The translations under genes and the position numbers were made by a program. A model generated the notes under the pieces. It was not told the DNA's origin. It worked only from the letters and a program-made list of their open reading frames with translations, and did no database searches. Shown piece after piece: positions 23,091 to 34,697 of a stretch of DNA of 64,000 bases (position 1 is the stretch's first letter; the number at the start of each line of letters is the position of its first letter). Source of the stretch: Litsea cubeba (taxonomy: Eukaryota; Streptophyta; Magnoliopsida; Laurales; Lauraceae); NCBI GenBank assembly GCA_012931725.1, contig CM022953.1, positions 25,294,355 through 25,358,354 on the forward strand, given 5' to 3'.

Positions 23091-24150
23091 TGTTCATGAA
23101 TGTTTATGTGCCTCTGTTTTTCTCTTCGTAGAAAAAGAATTTGTCTTCTCAAGAATGTTCTTGTTACTTTAGTTTGGCTTCTGCTGTACGTCCAAACTCT
23201 CTTCCTCTCTTGCATCCGAATGCTCTTTCTTGCTCTCCTTCTCAGCGACGAAGGTACTCTCTCTCTCTCTCTCTCTCTCTAGCTCTTTCTCTAGAAATTT
23301 GGCAAAAACCCAAGCCACTGATGGAACCCCAAACCTTATCACATCTCCAATGACAGTCCATTTGAGGCCATTTGTCTATTATGACTCCAATAATGAAAGC
23401 ACTTTAAATCAAGAGCAGACTTTGGAGAGTTTTACAGAACAATGGCCAGACCTGAAATGTGATTGTTAGTTTGATCATTTATTTATATGGGTGGTGTACT
23501 TGATATGATGTGCTTGGGAATTTTCACCTCTTTCCTTTTCTTCTTCCTTTATATATATATTGGAGATGGATTTGAATGTGTTTGATACTTCTAGAACTAA
23601 AGAATATAATTATAGTTCAAAACAAAGAGAAAGAGCCCCTGGTACAGTTGGAATGGAATGGGGTCACTGTTGCAACTAATGAGGCTACAGGTTTGAGATT
23701 TAACTATAGAAGGAAAAAGAAACATAAAGTATATTTTAAAAAAGTATGTTGGTGATTACTGTCCGTCAGGACACAACCCATAAAAAAATCTCGAGTTTGT
23801 GCAATGGGATAATGTTTGATTCTTCAGATAACCCATTTTGTGTGTGATCAGGGGGCTAAAATTTCAGGGGATCATATGCAAAATACCCATGAAAATTTCG
23901 TAAAGTTTGTTGCGACGGTGGCCACACCTCCCTCCTACTGCAGCGCCTGCAAAGGGAGCCACCTTTTGTCACTTCAGTCTCTTTGAACACATACAAGAAA
24001 CATCCTTGAATTTGCACTGGTCTTAATATCATACTATTCCGGAAAAAAAATGTCACATTTGGATTTTACCGCAACAAATTTGTATGGTGTACAGACCTTA
24101 AAATTCGAGGGCTAAAACTAAGGGCTTGGGTTATTTGGTCATTCTAATAT
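23091..24150. other. Unassigned stretch with (CT)n and a small open frame
   Basis: A (CT)n microsatellite occupies about 23251-23280. A plus-strand frame ending at 23469 has a normal-looking composition downstream of it (MTVHLRPFVYYDSNNES...) but matches no family I know. It may be the first exon of an unidentified gene or chance. Confidence 0.25.
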
Positions 24151-24650
24151 CTTGTATTCCCCTAATCCACATCCATAAACCTTTCCATTGTTATGCCGTC
24201 TTTACTTGTCTTGCATCTAGGTTGTCCCAATGGAAGTGGCATTCTTTAAGGGGAAATGCTTGCTTGGGATAACTTGCCATTTTTATTTTGCGCGATGGAA
24301 TCCCAACTATGGTCAATTCATATGCCCCACTATCAACCTATGAGTTGGCAATCATCCCAATTTTACTATATATAAGTTGGCATGGGTTGATATGATTCTC
24401 CAGATAACCCACTTTTTCTTGGGCCCCCTTTTGGGTTTTCATAAAGGACAGCTTTGATCAATTCATAATGGACACCTTTGATATGATATCTTGTATTCCC
24501 CTAATTCACGCGCAGACCTTTCCATTGCTATGCTTCCCTTGGTTGTCATGCTTCGAGGTGGCCCTATTGAAAATATTTCTGTGGAGCCTTCCCTGGGATA
24601 ACTGACCCATTTTATTTTGTTCAATGGGATCCTGACTGTGTTTAAAAGTT
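24151..24650. repeat. Two diverged direct repeats of about 160 bp
   Basis: The copies start near 24151 and 24488 with CTTGTATTCCCCTAATYCAC. They share later words such as CCTTTCCATTG, GGGATAACT and AATGG(A/G)ATCC. Related phrases (GATAACCCA) occur near 23828 and 24404, suggesting an old amplified repeat. Confidence 0.5.
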
Positions 24651-26560
24651 GAAATTGAGACTAGCTCCTCAAACATTGGGACTTTTCTACTTGAGTTATC
24701 TAAGCTTATGTTATTTTAACTTCCGAACATGCCTTATTTTGAATTAGTGATGCCTATGGAGCTCTTATATTTGGATATCACATATCTATCTATCAATCTT
24801 CAATGGTTTGTTGTAGGTGCATCTTCACCAGGGAAGTGTTCTTGGTGTATGCTTTTCTGTTGTGAGATCCCCAAGCAGTGCTGATGTAAGTTCTACTATG
24901 TTTATTTCCTTTGTAAATATTCATTTGAGTAAAAGCTTGAGAAATTTCTGAAAGTTTGTGGGATTTGAGAGATACTGATCTTCAATTATTTATTTCCTAG
25001 TTTGATGAATTTCAGAAAAAAAAAAAAAAAGATCTTCAGAACGTAAGCTAGGGGGATTGCAAATTTGCAACCCTTGCTCTCATTTTTAAGGAAAGCAATG
25101 ATGGTTGCTTCTGATTCTTGAGCAAGTGTGGGACGATATGTCTGTATGCAATAAAGCTCCTTATAACCTTTTGTTTGATTTTTTTTCTATATGTATGATA
25201 ATGCATTTCTGAGAAAACTTGTTTTTTAGTTGCCTTAGTGGTTGAGCTCACCATGTTAAACCTCATGGTAGAGATGAAATGTTTGTTCTTTACAAAGAAA
25301 GGCTTAAAAATAAGAAGAAATAAAGTGAAGAAATGAAATTGAATGGAATTTCCTCATGTCATTGTCGTGCTTCCCTTCTAAACTATCAATTCTGTGCTTC
25401 TTGTGGGATAATGCTGAATATAGTTGGAGGGTACACATTTTTTTGAAAATGGTGACCGTAATTCATTGCTCAAAAGAACTGAAAATGGGTACATATGAAG
25501 AGAAGCTTTAGAAATGCAAAGTTTCTTCATTCAATTATTGCCTATCATTTCCTTGTTTCAGCACTGGGGCCCTTTGTTGTAATAGTAGAGTTATTATAAA
25601 CAAGTAGTGTTGATCAAATGCCATGCACGTTCCTTCTCTGATGTTCTTGACCCGGTTATTAGAATTCTATGGAATATTGGCATGGTTCATTCTTCTTATA
25701 TAGTGAGTACTATAATTTATGCATTTTCTGAGTTGCACAAAACTACATGAGCATTCAGCATTTTCGAAGGCTAAATGATTTTGTTCATGGCATGCTGTTA
25801 GGTTTGTCTAGGCTCCAAGTCTTGTTGCACCCTTAATAGTATGTTTCTATAGTAACTAAGTATTTTATTTATTTATTTTTGTCATAACTAACTAGTTATT
25901 CAGATTTCAGATACACATGGAAAATGAACTGGTTTTAATATAGCAAGGGAGGCGATCTTTATTGTTTCTCACTGATATGTGCACTTTTCTTTGTGGGGTT
26001 AAAGAGGTATTTTTATAATACGGATAATTGAAACCATGTTTTTAAATTTGTTCATTTGGCCTGATGTGGAAAAGTGTTTGTTTATCTATTTATTTATTTT
26101 TTGAAAGAGGCGGATTTGATTTTCATGACTTGTTTATTTTTCACTCACAAGAGAGGAGAAATCGTGACCAGTACTTGTAGAATGTTAGGATGGTGCTTAT
26201 TGTTGCTACTTTGGGCAGTCATGTTACCTATAAAAAAAAGTGAGAAATCTCACTTGTTCCAAAAGCATTGATGTCTGTTTGATAGTAATTAACAGTTCCC
26301 TTTAAAAGAGCCCATTGTCTCCATCTTGTTAGACTTTATGGAGTATGGTCCACTTGACCACACACCCAGTTATGGGGCTCACTTGGGCAGGCAAACAAGT
26401 GCAATTAGGTGAAAATCCCATATTGTTTTTCTTTTTGTTAATTTTTGTAATTTTTGATGATGTGGGTATCCCTGAGATCTTTGACCCAACAGGACTATTC
26501 CCCTAGGGGGTGCCCGCTAAACCCATACAAAGTTACAAACCCACACTATTCCCCTGGGAG
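24651..26560. other. Intergenic, no gene supported
   Basis: One exon-like island at about 24817-24879 is bounded by a TTGTAG acceptor and a GTAAG donor, but I cannot assign it. The rest is AT-rich and without long frames. Confidence 0.3.
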
Positions 26561-26580
26561 TTTTATTTAAGTTGGATTGT

Positions 26581-26850
26581 TAAAATGAGAGAAAATCGAC
26601 TGAGATGGTTCGGCCATGTTAGAAGGCGTCCAACGGAGGCACCTGTTAAAAGGTGTGGAAGCATGGAGATTGCCAGGAGTAGGAGAGGGAGAGAGAGACC
26701 CAAGAGAAGTTGGAAAGAAACTATTAAACATGACCTTGCCTACATGGATATAACGGAGGACATGGCCCTAAACAGATTTGATTGGCGTCGTCAAATCCAT
26801 ATAGCCGACCCCACCTAGTGGGAAAAGGCTTGGTTTGGTTTGGTTTGGTT
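26581..26850 (+). pseudogene. RTE-type LINE, 5'-truncated 3' end
   Basis: Translation gives the C-terminal end of an RTE reverse-transcriptase polyprotein: an RLRWFGHVRRRP motif, then a GRERPKRSW motif, and it ends WRRQIHIADPT followed by a stop at about 26817. The tail is a (TTGGT)n simple repeat at about 26830-26850, as expected for RTE 3' ends. Everything upstream of this segment is missing, the usual result of incomplete target-primed reverse transcription. Confidence 0.8.
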
Positions 26851-27780
26851 TGTTAGGCAAGTTAGTGATCTAGTTTCCTTCATTATTTAGGAAAGTCTTG
26901 GTGTCCAAGTTACGGCCTACTCTATATAAAGGTTAATAGGCTTCGTTGTAATTCATGCTTATTTTAATTAATAAAAGAATTATGAGTTTTATCTTCAGTT
27001 ATGGTGTTTCTGCTCAATTGTGAGGGGCCCTAGTGGCTATATCCATCCTTGGTCTATTCTTCGACCGTGGACCTCAGTCTATGTAAATTGGTATCAGAGC
27101 CTGAAAAGTGATCGCCGGGAAGGCAACAATCCCTCCTGGACTCCTATTCCGTCATCATTTAGCCACCCCCATCCATTCGTTCCATCATCTCATCCTAACT
27201 TCACCTTCAGTAGCACCCCCACCACCGAGCAGCCCGAACCATCTCCGTTCACCGAGAAACCCAGACTCCAGCCAAACTTAATCCAAGCACTCCAACTGTT
27301 AACCCTAGACCCCCAGAGCCCCTTCACCAAGTCATTTGAACCCATTCCCATTATGGACCCCAAGAACCCCTTCACTGCGTCATTCGAACCCATTCCCATT
27401 CTGGACGACCTCCACCATAACCCTTTCCCATGCTCCAAAGCCCAACCCTGTACAAAAACCAACCAAAACCCTAAACCATCACCGTTACCGATTCCATCCC
27501 AACCCAAGCAGAACTCATACGACCCTCTCACACAACCCAACCTCTTTCTTAAAGCCCATCACCGAATCCCCATTCAAACCAACCAAACCTAGCCCTAACC
27601 AGAAACCATCTTCATCCCATCTGCAGACCCAGTAGCCTATCTTAGCCGAACCCAAACCCTCTTCGACCTCAGATGGTTTCATCAAAGATTGGCCCGTGTG
27701 GGCTCCACATCAGATCTACTTCAAGATGTCCAATTCGACCCAGATTCTAAAAATCAGCGAATTTCTCCGTTTGCTCTAGA
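26851..27780 (+). mobile_element. Truncated LTR retrotransposon: 5' LTR, primer site and leader
   Basis: TGTTAGGCAAG at 26851 starts an LTR-like tract with a TATA motif (about 26921). It runs to about 27086 and is followed by TGGTATCAGAGCC (27089-27101), the tRNA-iMet primer site. The next 550 bases are C-rich, with Pro/Ser/Asn-rich frames such as 27020-27592, much like the leader of the gypsy element at 34.7-35.2 kb. No second LTR, gag zinc knuckle or pol was found, so the element is truncated. It abuts the RTE tail directly. Confidence 0.55.
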
Positions 27781-28206
27781 GCTTTCTAGATGATTTTTGT
27801 TTAGAAAGTTTGTGTTAGATTTCTATTTATATTAGGATTCTATCATGGTAAGAGTTCTAGGGTTTTAGAAAGGTTTTTAGCATTATATAAGGAGGTTATT
27901 TTCGTCTGGCTGTTCATGCTACAGTACCTGAAAATAAAATGTTTCAAAAAGCATAGTTTTGCTTTGTTTTTTCCTCTCTCTGGTATCATGTGGATGCTAG
28001 GAGGTTGAGAAGGCTCTCTAAGGTCAGATTTTGGGTTTTTTCTGCTTTGTTCCTTGCTTAGTTAATTCTGATTTTATTTACTACTTGGATCTGCAGATCC
28101 ATTATTGCTGGATTTTTTTTTCTGGTTACTGGTTGTTTCACTGATTGGGCCCTTCGCAAGTCTGGTTGTGTCAAATCGGGACTGCATCATGCACTCTCTT
28201 ATATAT

Positions 28207-28242
<36 letters not shown>

Positions 28243-28745
28243 TGGCGAGACTTCCAGCTGCCAACAACCTGTTTGTCTTTTTTTTTATTCTCGTTTGTAG
28301 CCAGCCATTGCTCTCTATTTTTGAGACCTAGCAAATCCTTTTTTTTTTTTAATTATTCTTCTGTCTTTGAAGAGATGCAACAGTTGACACTTTTTTAATG
28401 TCTTTTCAATTTTAGATATCTTTTATATTTTTATATTTTTTAATTGCGTCTTTTTCGGAACAGAATGCTGGAATTGACCGGAATGCCAGAGCGTTCCACT
28501 CAAAAGGGCAAACCGAAATGGGGACCAGAACGGAATTGACAACTATGGATTAAACAAGTAAGATATTTGGGTCATTCTCCATTTGCTGTACGTAATTTAT
28601 AATGAGCTATCTATCACAATAGACAAAAGGAATACATTGCAAGGAATCAAAGATAGCCTCAAACAAGACTATCTTTAAGCGTGCCAAACAAGAAACACAT
28701 TTTTTTTCTTTTCTGCGTGGCTACATGATAGTCTACAACAATAGA
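27781..28745. other. Unassigned stretch with a (CT)n(GT)n microsatellite
   Basis: The microsatellite occupies about 28206-28243. An LTR-like piece with a TATATAAGG motif (about 27884) followed by a TGGTATCATG primer-site-like sequence at 27981 may be another degraded LTR, but no partner was found. Confidence 0.3.
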
Positions 28746-28751
28746 CTATCA

Positions 28752-28905
28752 TCATCAAAGCCTTGTCCCAACTATGTTGGAGTCAGCTACATGAATTTTG
28801 TTTCTCCATTCCATTCTATCCTGAGCCAAATACTTAGATAGGTTGCACTTCTTCATATCTATCCTTACTATTTCCATCCATGTCCTTTTTGGCCTATCCC
28901 TAGGT
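28752..28905 (-). pseudogene. RTE-type LINE 3' end, minus strand
   Basis: The minus strand encodes the extreme C-terminus of an RTE polyprotein without interruption: RPKRTWMEIVRIDMKKC, then DRMEWRNKIHVADSN and IVGTRL before a stop. It ends in (TGA)n-like repeats at 28748-28758, the RTE tail. It is truncated at about 28905 on its 5' side. Confidence 0.8.
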
Positions 28906-29010
28906 AGTTAGATGGTTAGGGACATCAAATGCCTCCCTTAGGTGGCGAGAATGTGTGAGTTTGAGTACTCCCAAGAAAAATAAATTATTAAAATAAATAA
29001 AGTAAAAAAT
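28906..29010 (+). repeat. Possible tRNA-derived SINE fragment
   Basis: The tract has an A-box-like TAGTTAGATGGTTAGGG and, about 40 bases on, a B-box-like GAGTTTGAGTACTCCC, followed by an A-rich tail. This matches the layout of a tRNA-related SINE head. It is short and diverged. Confidence 0.4.
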
Positions 29011-29651
29011 AATCGGGGCTAAAATGGTAGGTCTTTACTCATGAAAGTAATGTAAGATTTTCAAGTGGAAACAATGTGGAAAGACTTGGTGGATTGTGGA
29101 GCTTTTGCATGGTTTCAATCAGGTCTCGTGAAAAAATTAGAACTCACAAAGTCAATTTCAAATAGATGTGATGAGGTTTCAATGATGATGAAGATGATTG
29201 TTGTGAGTTCATTATAGCTCTAGTACTAGTTTGTGTAGTGATGAATGTGGAAAGGACACAATCAAAATAGAAAATTAATCTCAAAGAAACAAACACCAAC
29301 ACAGGAGATAAGAGATTTGCATGGTTCAACAGAAAATATTATGTCAACAGACAATGAAGAGGAGAGTCTTACACTGCAACAAAAGGCAAAAAATAAAGTT
29401 TCAATAACTGGTCACATTGCTAGCCAAAGTAGAGAAAGTCACACTTGATGAGAAACTTAAAAACAATGCTTGGTTTTTGAGTCCACTTAAACAACTCAAA
29501 ACCTAAAATTGCTATACACATTTGCAAATCGGAATTATATATTTTTTCTTCCTCAGATGCTTGTTAGGATACGTATAATAATGCTAAAGAAACAATGAAA
29601 TTGAAAGCTAAATGTTTGTCTTTTGAATAAATGATTAGAAGGATTATATAA
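29011..29651. other. Downstream flank of receptor-kinase gene 1
   Basis: AT-rich and without coding potential. Some of it may be the 3' UTR of the minus-strand gene ending at 29652. I see no clear poly(A) signal that I would commit to. Confidence 0.4.
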
Positions 29652-29960
29652 CTAACGTCCATCCGTTGTCGAAACTGATACATCATTAACAGAACAAGGT
29701 CTTGTCCCATTGGCTGATAAACCTGTTGTAGGTGCATCTCTTCCAATGAAAAATGCTGGTTGTTTAGGAGTTGACATAGCTACATTTCGGTTACTAAGAA
29801 ATAAAATGACCTCTGACATTGTAGGCCTATCTGTTGCTTTTTCTTGTACACATAAAAGCGCCACATGGATGTATCTCATAAGCTCAGCTGCGGTGGATGT
29901 ATCAAGTAGGATTGGATCAATCAACTGTAAGCCTTTACCTTCATTCCATAATTCCCATGC
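29652..29960 (-). CDS. Gene 1 exon 7: kinase C-terminus
   Basis: The 309-bp terminal exon encodes the last C-lobe helices (ALLCVQEKATDRPTMSEVI), including the conserved arginine of subdomain XI, and a Ser/Thr-rich tail ending VSVSTTDGR before the TAG at 29654-29652. The tail style is common to S-domain receptor kinases. Confidence 0.9.
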   Translation of the reverse strand, partial: AWELWNEGKGLQLIDPILLDTSTAAELMRYIHVALLCVQEKATDRPTMSEVILFLSNRNVAMSTPKQPAFFIGRDAPTTGLSANGTRPCSVNDVSVSTTDGR

Positions 29961-30076
29961 CTAAATCACACCCATTTGACAAATGTTTCCAATTTCCATT
30001 CATCATTAAATTCTAGAACCAAAATAAATAACAGGAGTGAAATAAAGAAAAACTATGGCTTATATAAGGTACTCAC

Positions 30077-30227
30077 GTATTCGAGAAGGTTCTGAGAATA
30101 GTCGATATGCTGAAAGCCAGCATTCTTCTTGCCAGTCATGATTTCAAGAAGTAAGACCCCAAAGCTGAAGACATCAGATTTCACAGAGAAAAGGCCTTTC
30201 ATTGCATATTCGGGAGACATGTAACCG
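30077..30227 (-). CDS. Gene 1 exon 6: activation segment and C-lobe
   Basis: The 151-bp exon opens with GYMSPEYAMKG, the P+1 loop and APE-equivalent motif, and continues with SVKSDVFSFGVLLLEIM of the alpha-F helix. It has a TTTCAG acceptor and a GTGAGT donor in phase 0. Confidence 0.9.
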
Positions 30228-30323
30228 CTGAAAGAAATTATCATTAAATTAGTTAGAGTATGGCGGTAGGTCCACATGAATGTATAAGCGAAATCACACG
30301 ATATGGAAGTGACTTTTACATAC

Positions 30324-30561
30324 TATGTGCCTACTACCCTATTTGTTTTTGATTTCGATTCGCTTCCACTGAACATTCTTGCCAAACCAAAATCTGATAT
30401 TTTTGGATTCATATCTCCATCCAACAAAATATTACTAGCTTTCAGATCTCTATGAATGACTGTTAACCTAGAGTATTTATGAAGATATAGAAGGCCTTGA
30501 GCAATTCCATCGATTATGTGAACACGTTTTTCCCAATCTAATATTTCTCGCCTGGTTGGAT
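30324..30561 (-). CDS. Gene 1 exon 5: kinase catalytic loop
   Basis: The 238-bp exon carries the catalytic loop HRDLKASN, of the RD class, the DFGLAR metal-binding motif and the start of the activation loop. It ends in the middle of a tyrosine codon at a GTATGT donor, completed by exon 6. All catalytic residues visible here are intact. Confidence 0.9.
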
Positions 30562-30664
30562 CTGCACCAATATAACAATTATAAATATTTATTAATTATT
30601 TAGTGAATGAGACATTTAGGATATAGAAATATAATGAATCTAAGAAGTATGGATAATCACAAAC

Positions 30665-30875
30665 CGAAAAGGAAGAAATCCAAGCTTTTGTTGTGCATGT
30701 ATTCATAGATCAATATCTTTTCTTCAGCATGGAGGCATACACCAATGAGTTTAACAAGATTCTTGTGTTGAAGTCTTGAAATCAATAAAACCTCATTCTT
30801 GAACTCCTCTAGTCCTTGTCCAGAACTCCTAGAAAGTCTTTTTACTGCTACGTCTTGCTCATTTAGAAACTTACC
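30665..30875 (-). CDS. Gene 1 exon 4: kinase N-lobe
   Basis: The 211-bp exon contains the ATP-anchoring lysine in VAVKRLSR, the alpha-C glutamate in EFKNEVLLISRLQHKNLVKL and the hinge region IYEYM. I chose the TATCAG acceptor at 30878-30876 because it gives YKGKFL and the 211-bp length usual for this exon. The donor is G|GTTTG. Confidence 0.88.
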
Positions 30876-31034
30876 CTGATAATCATCCAAAGGCTGTTAA
30901 TTACTTCATGTTGTTATATATTGAAAGAAATTACAAACGTGGAGTTTGAATTTTTTTTCTGTCAAGATAAATGTTATTGTTTCAAAATGATGCTGTATCT
31001 TCATTTTCAAATTACTGTTGAAAATAATTATTAC

Positions 31035-31225
31035 CTTGTAAACAGGCCCAAATCCACCTTCTCCAAGCTTATTTGCAACCGAAAAGTTATCAGTAGCAGC
31101 CAAAACATTATAAAAACTAAATATTGGTAACTCAAGACCCCTCTTCCCAATATCTCTAAATTTTGCTCCAGCATCTCTGTTAGTATGTAACTCCATGACT
31201 GATAGTTCTCTCCTTGCATCTTTCT
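31035..31225 (-). CDS. Gene 1 exon 3: juxtamembrane and glycine loop
   Basis: The 191-bp exon encodes a charged juxtamembrane stretch (GKRGLELPIFSFYNVLAATD) followed by the kinase ATP-binding glycine loop GEGGFGPVYK. It has an ATACAG acceptor and an AAG|GTAAT donor, entering in phase 1 and leaving in phase 0. Confidence 0.9.
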
Positions 31226-32142
31226 CTGTATAGAAGCAAGAAAGCCTGTTATTTTACAGGCATAGTTATGCTAATCAATGGTGGAAATTACAATGAAAAT
31301 ATAAGAGAATTAGATGAATTGAAAAAAGCAAAGTACAATCAAAATGATTGTTAATAGTCAAATACAGTTTGATCGGATGGAAGGAAATCGGAGAGGAGAG
31401 GGGGGTTGTTTTAGGGGGAATGTGCTACCACTATTTTGCAACTTGAAATTCAACTCTTAGGCGAAAAAAAGGTAATTGTGATAGATACAAGTCAAACTCA
31501 AAAGATCCAAATTAATTTTTTATATAGTAATTGTGCAGGCCTATTTGGTTGCTTGTTATTGAATTTATGTGAATTTGAAGAAAAGTTGGTTGCAATGAAG
31601 GAACATCAAAGAGGTGAAGTGTGAAGGCTATGAGGTGGAGATGTAGATGGGTTACCCACACTTTTCTCGAATTTGATTGACTGGTTTGATGGTTGGATAA
31701 TCATTTTCTACCCAAAGGGGAGACCATTTGATGGCGATAAGTAGATCCTTACCCTTGCTATTTCAATTTTACCCCTTTTGATAGGAATCCATTTCTTATA
31801 ATTCTTGAGAATTCAATACCCAGCAAACAAACGGGCTATAAACAAAATTTTCCTCATTTTTTAGAAGGAAAAACATTTGAGTTCTAGAAATCAAATCCCA
31901 TGGTACCAACTAGTTCCAATCATGAAAAAGACTGGTAAAAAAGATCTAACATACAAAGTTTCTTCAATTACCTACAATCGCATTGTCTATGTTAGCACTA
32001 CACACATTACACATACAATTCTATAAATCTTGTATTAGGTTATGTAAGGATTTTCACTATTTTAAGAGATTACCCAATGGCATGACCAAAATATGTTAGA
32101 TGGCTGATAGTTATGATGCTTAGTCATGCTTATAAATATTAC

Positions 32143-32253
32143 CTTCTCTATGAACTCTTTTGCTTTGAACATGATAGATGACAAATACTATGACCATAAT
32201 TAGGAAACTAACTGGCAACACGATAATTATCCATAACTTCCACCTCTTTATTC
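32143..32253 (-). CDS. Gene 1 exon 2: transmembrane segment
   Basis: The 111-bp exon has a TTTGCAG acceptor and an AAG|GTAAT donor. It encodes about 37 residues: a basic lead (IKRWK), a hydrophobic helix (LWIIIVLPVSFLIMVIVFVI) and a basic juxtamembrane stop-transfer. It enters and leaves in phase 1. It aligns residue by residue with the exon at 63464-63574 of gene 2, which is also 111 bp. Confidence 0.9.
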
Positions 32254-33149
32254 CTGCAAAGCAATCAAGAGACAAAGCTTTTTTATATTAGAGATTTATT
32301 AATGAACATGTGCGTGCGTGCGTGCGCGTGTCTTAAACTTGGAGATGGTGAGAGATCTAAAATATTTTAGGTTTTTCTTAAGACGTTATCAACTAAAAAT
32401 GAAGTAATTAGAAACAGAAAACCAGTTCAAAACATATTCTAATATTCTAGAGACCAGTTCCAAACATATTCTAATATTTTAAAGTATTTCTTGATAATCT
32501 TATTTTGGCCGATGAATGTTCTAATATGGCACATTGTATGTGTATGTGCTCTTGGCCACGTGTAAGGTTAGCAAGTCAAGAGTTTTTGAACATTGATCGT
32601 GCTGGTTTACTAGTCAGTGGCTCAGACAATGTTTTGAATGTAATGCATGAATGTACTTATAAATGGGGCTACATTAACTTCATGATATGTGAAACAAAAC
32701 CTTCCCCTAAAACATATACAAAGACGGCGTTCTCTCTCTTCTTTTCTTCTCTCTCCCCTCTTGTTTTCTTAAAAAAAAAAAATGTAAAATGTTGTGATAA
32801 GTGCCTTGTATTCTGTGGTGATTGATCTTCTGGATCATACTGTACACCAATGCCTTGAAAAGGGATTGGGGTATATTGGTGATTTGTACCGAAACCAAAT
32901 ATTCTCTATGTAGGTTAAGGGTTTATAGAAATCAGTCTATCCTGAGAGGTGTGAGGAGGTTGAAACCCCCACAAAGTTGTAACCCTAATTTCTTTGAGAT
33001 AGAGGTAATTGGTCTCATCAAACTATGGATGTCGGCAGTTTGGCACTTTGTTAAACCGCATAAATCTTGTTGTGATTTTTGTGTTACTTGTTTATTTGCT
33101 GCATCATGATTGTTTTTGTTCACAATACAATTAGTATTGGAGCATCCAG

Positions 33150-33510
33150 GTTGCTAGGGTTCATTCACAATGGTAGCAAAAACTTAAAAGCGTCAAATAT
33201 GAAATTGAGATGTTCAATGAGAAGAATATTTTCTGGCTGTGGCAGCATATAGGAAAAGATTTCTTCATAAAGCAAGGTTTTGTCAATGCTTTTTATGAAA
33301 AATCTAAAGATGCCTAGATGATGAAGAGTGGGAGGATATCAGGTAAAGTGGCTCAAATGCTATATGACTTAACATTCATGATGATGTCTCGTGCAACATT
33401 ATTAATAAAGAAACTGCTTCATGACTTTTGAAGGAACCTGAAGATTCGTGGATGATAAAGTTCTTGACGAACAATCATTTTATGAAGAAATCATTATTTT
33501 CTCTATAGAT
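33150..33510 (+). pseudogene. copia gag relic in gene 1 intron 1
   Basis: Translation shows a broken UBN2-type gag: a KYEIEMFNEKNIFWLWQHIG-like start, then a stretch resembling the SAQ-L-L-D-V segment, then KEPEDSWMIKFLTNNHFMKK, matching the copia motif around the SL-N-L-LK helix. Stops interrupt it. No LTR was found nearby. Confidence 0.5.
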
Positions 33511-34059
33511 GACCAAAACCCTGCATTTCATCTCTCCTCCCTCTTTTCTGTTAATTTGTTTTCATTTTTCATTCTTTTAAAAAAATCTCTTTCTTGCTAT
33601 CTCTCTCTAAATAGAGACCCAAAATGTTGAATCTATCTTTAAAAATAGTGGTGAATCTAGTTGAAATAGGAAGATGGTGGTTGTTCTTGCTTGGGGACTT
33701 ACAACTGCTATCAAGAGGAAGAAGCATATCAATCGAGTGAGGTAAGTTTCTATCTCAATCTAGAGGAAGAGTAGGTGGAGGTAGGGTTTTAGACCAATGG
33801 TGATGACATTGTATCATTTGCTCAGTCATCATAGGCCTCTCTCCTTACCCATACAATCCTTTTCCATCTTTTGGTTTATGAGATGTCATATATGTTAAAA
33901 TGAGTGATATCCATAAGCCTAATTGTCGTGCTTCTCGTCTATGGAGAGGTATAGTTTTGACCAGGGAGGCTTTTGTGGGCAAAGTAAGGTATAGCATTGG
34001 GTGAGGGAATAAGCCCTTTTTTCTGGCTTGCCAAGTTGGTTGCAGCTAGGCCTTTGCAG

Positions 34060-34357
34060 TTGCCTTTGCAAGAAGAATTTCTCGATTTGTTTATTTGTGC
34101 CAGATATTGGCAATTAATGGGAATGGAGGTCGGCTGCAATGGGGTCCTATCTTCAGAAGAAACTTGACAGGTAGAGGAGGATTATCTGTTCTCTCGTTGA
34201 TACTTAGTGTGGTTTTGGATGGTGAGGATAGTAGGGTATGGACAACTTCCAAGATGGGGCTTTCTCGGTGGCTTCATTTTTCTTAACAAATTCAAGGGGC
34301 TCTCCCTTTATCAGCCCTTCTTATGGAGTATGGAAAATGAAAGTTCCCCTCCCTAGG
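34060..34357 (+). pseudogene. LINE remnant, left part (split by the gypsy element)
   Basis: The segment encodes degraded sequence from the C-terminal part of an L1-type LINE polyprotein: a FRRNLT motif, then DGEDSRVWTTSKMG, then a GVWKMKVP-like motif just before the insertion point. The continuation lies at 36865 beyond the gypsy element. Frames are broken. Confidence 0.55.
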
Positions 34358-34683
34358 TGATGCAGCAACAATACTATATCATTGCAACAAGACTCGTGGG
34401 CCACATGTGGGACCCATGAAATTCTAATTTTAATTAGTTTTATTTTAGTAAGAGTATAATTAGGATTAGTTTCTAATTATTATTTGGTTTCCTAGTTTGG
34501 TTGTTTTCTTAGGCCTTAAGTATCTTTTCCTATAAATATGACATTGTAGAGATTGATAATCAGATAGAGAGAATTGAATTAAGAGAAGATTTATCGTTGA
34601 AGACTGTTTCTTCCTCGTGTGATTGTTCCCTGGGAACCCTAATTGTGCCCTAGCACTTGCATCCTAACCCTAGGACTGCATCA
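34358..34683 (+). repeat. 5' LTR of the gypsy element
   Basis: 326 bp, with a TATAAATAT promoter motif at 34531-34539. The first bases TGATGCAGCA and last bases GCATCA match the 3' copy. Confidence 0.92.
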
Positions 34684-34685
34684 AT

Positions 34686-34697
34686 TGGTATCAGAGC
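34686..34697 (+). promoter_or_regulatory. Primer-binding site, initiator methionine tRNA
   Basis: TGGTATCAGAGC begins two bases after the 5' LTR and matches the complement of tRNA-iMet. Confidence 0.9.

Noticed and set aside
26821..26850. (TTGGT)n run as a telomere-like repeat
   Set aside because: It is the 3' tail of the adjacent RTE LINE; the unit is not the plant telomere repeat.
27190..27540. 116-codon minus-strand Gly/Trp-rich frame
   Set aside because: It is the shadow of the C-rich leader of an LTR element on the plus strand.
27795..27990. Possible 5' LTR with a TGGTATCATG primer-like site
   Set aside because: No second LTR, no clear termini and a mismatched primer site; kept only as a remark in the region entry.
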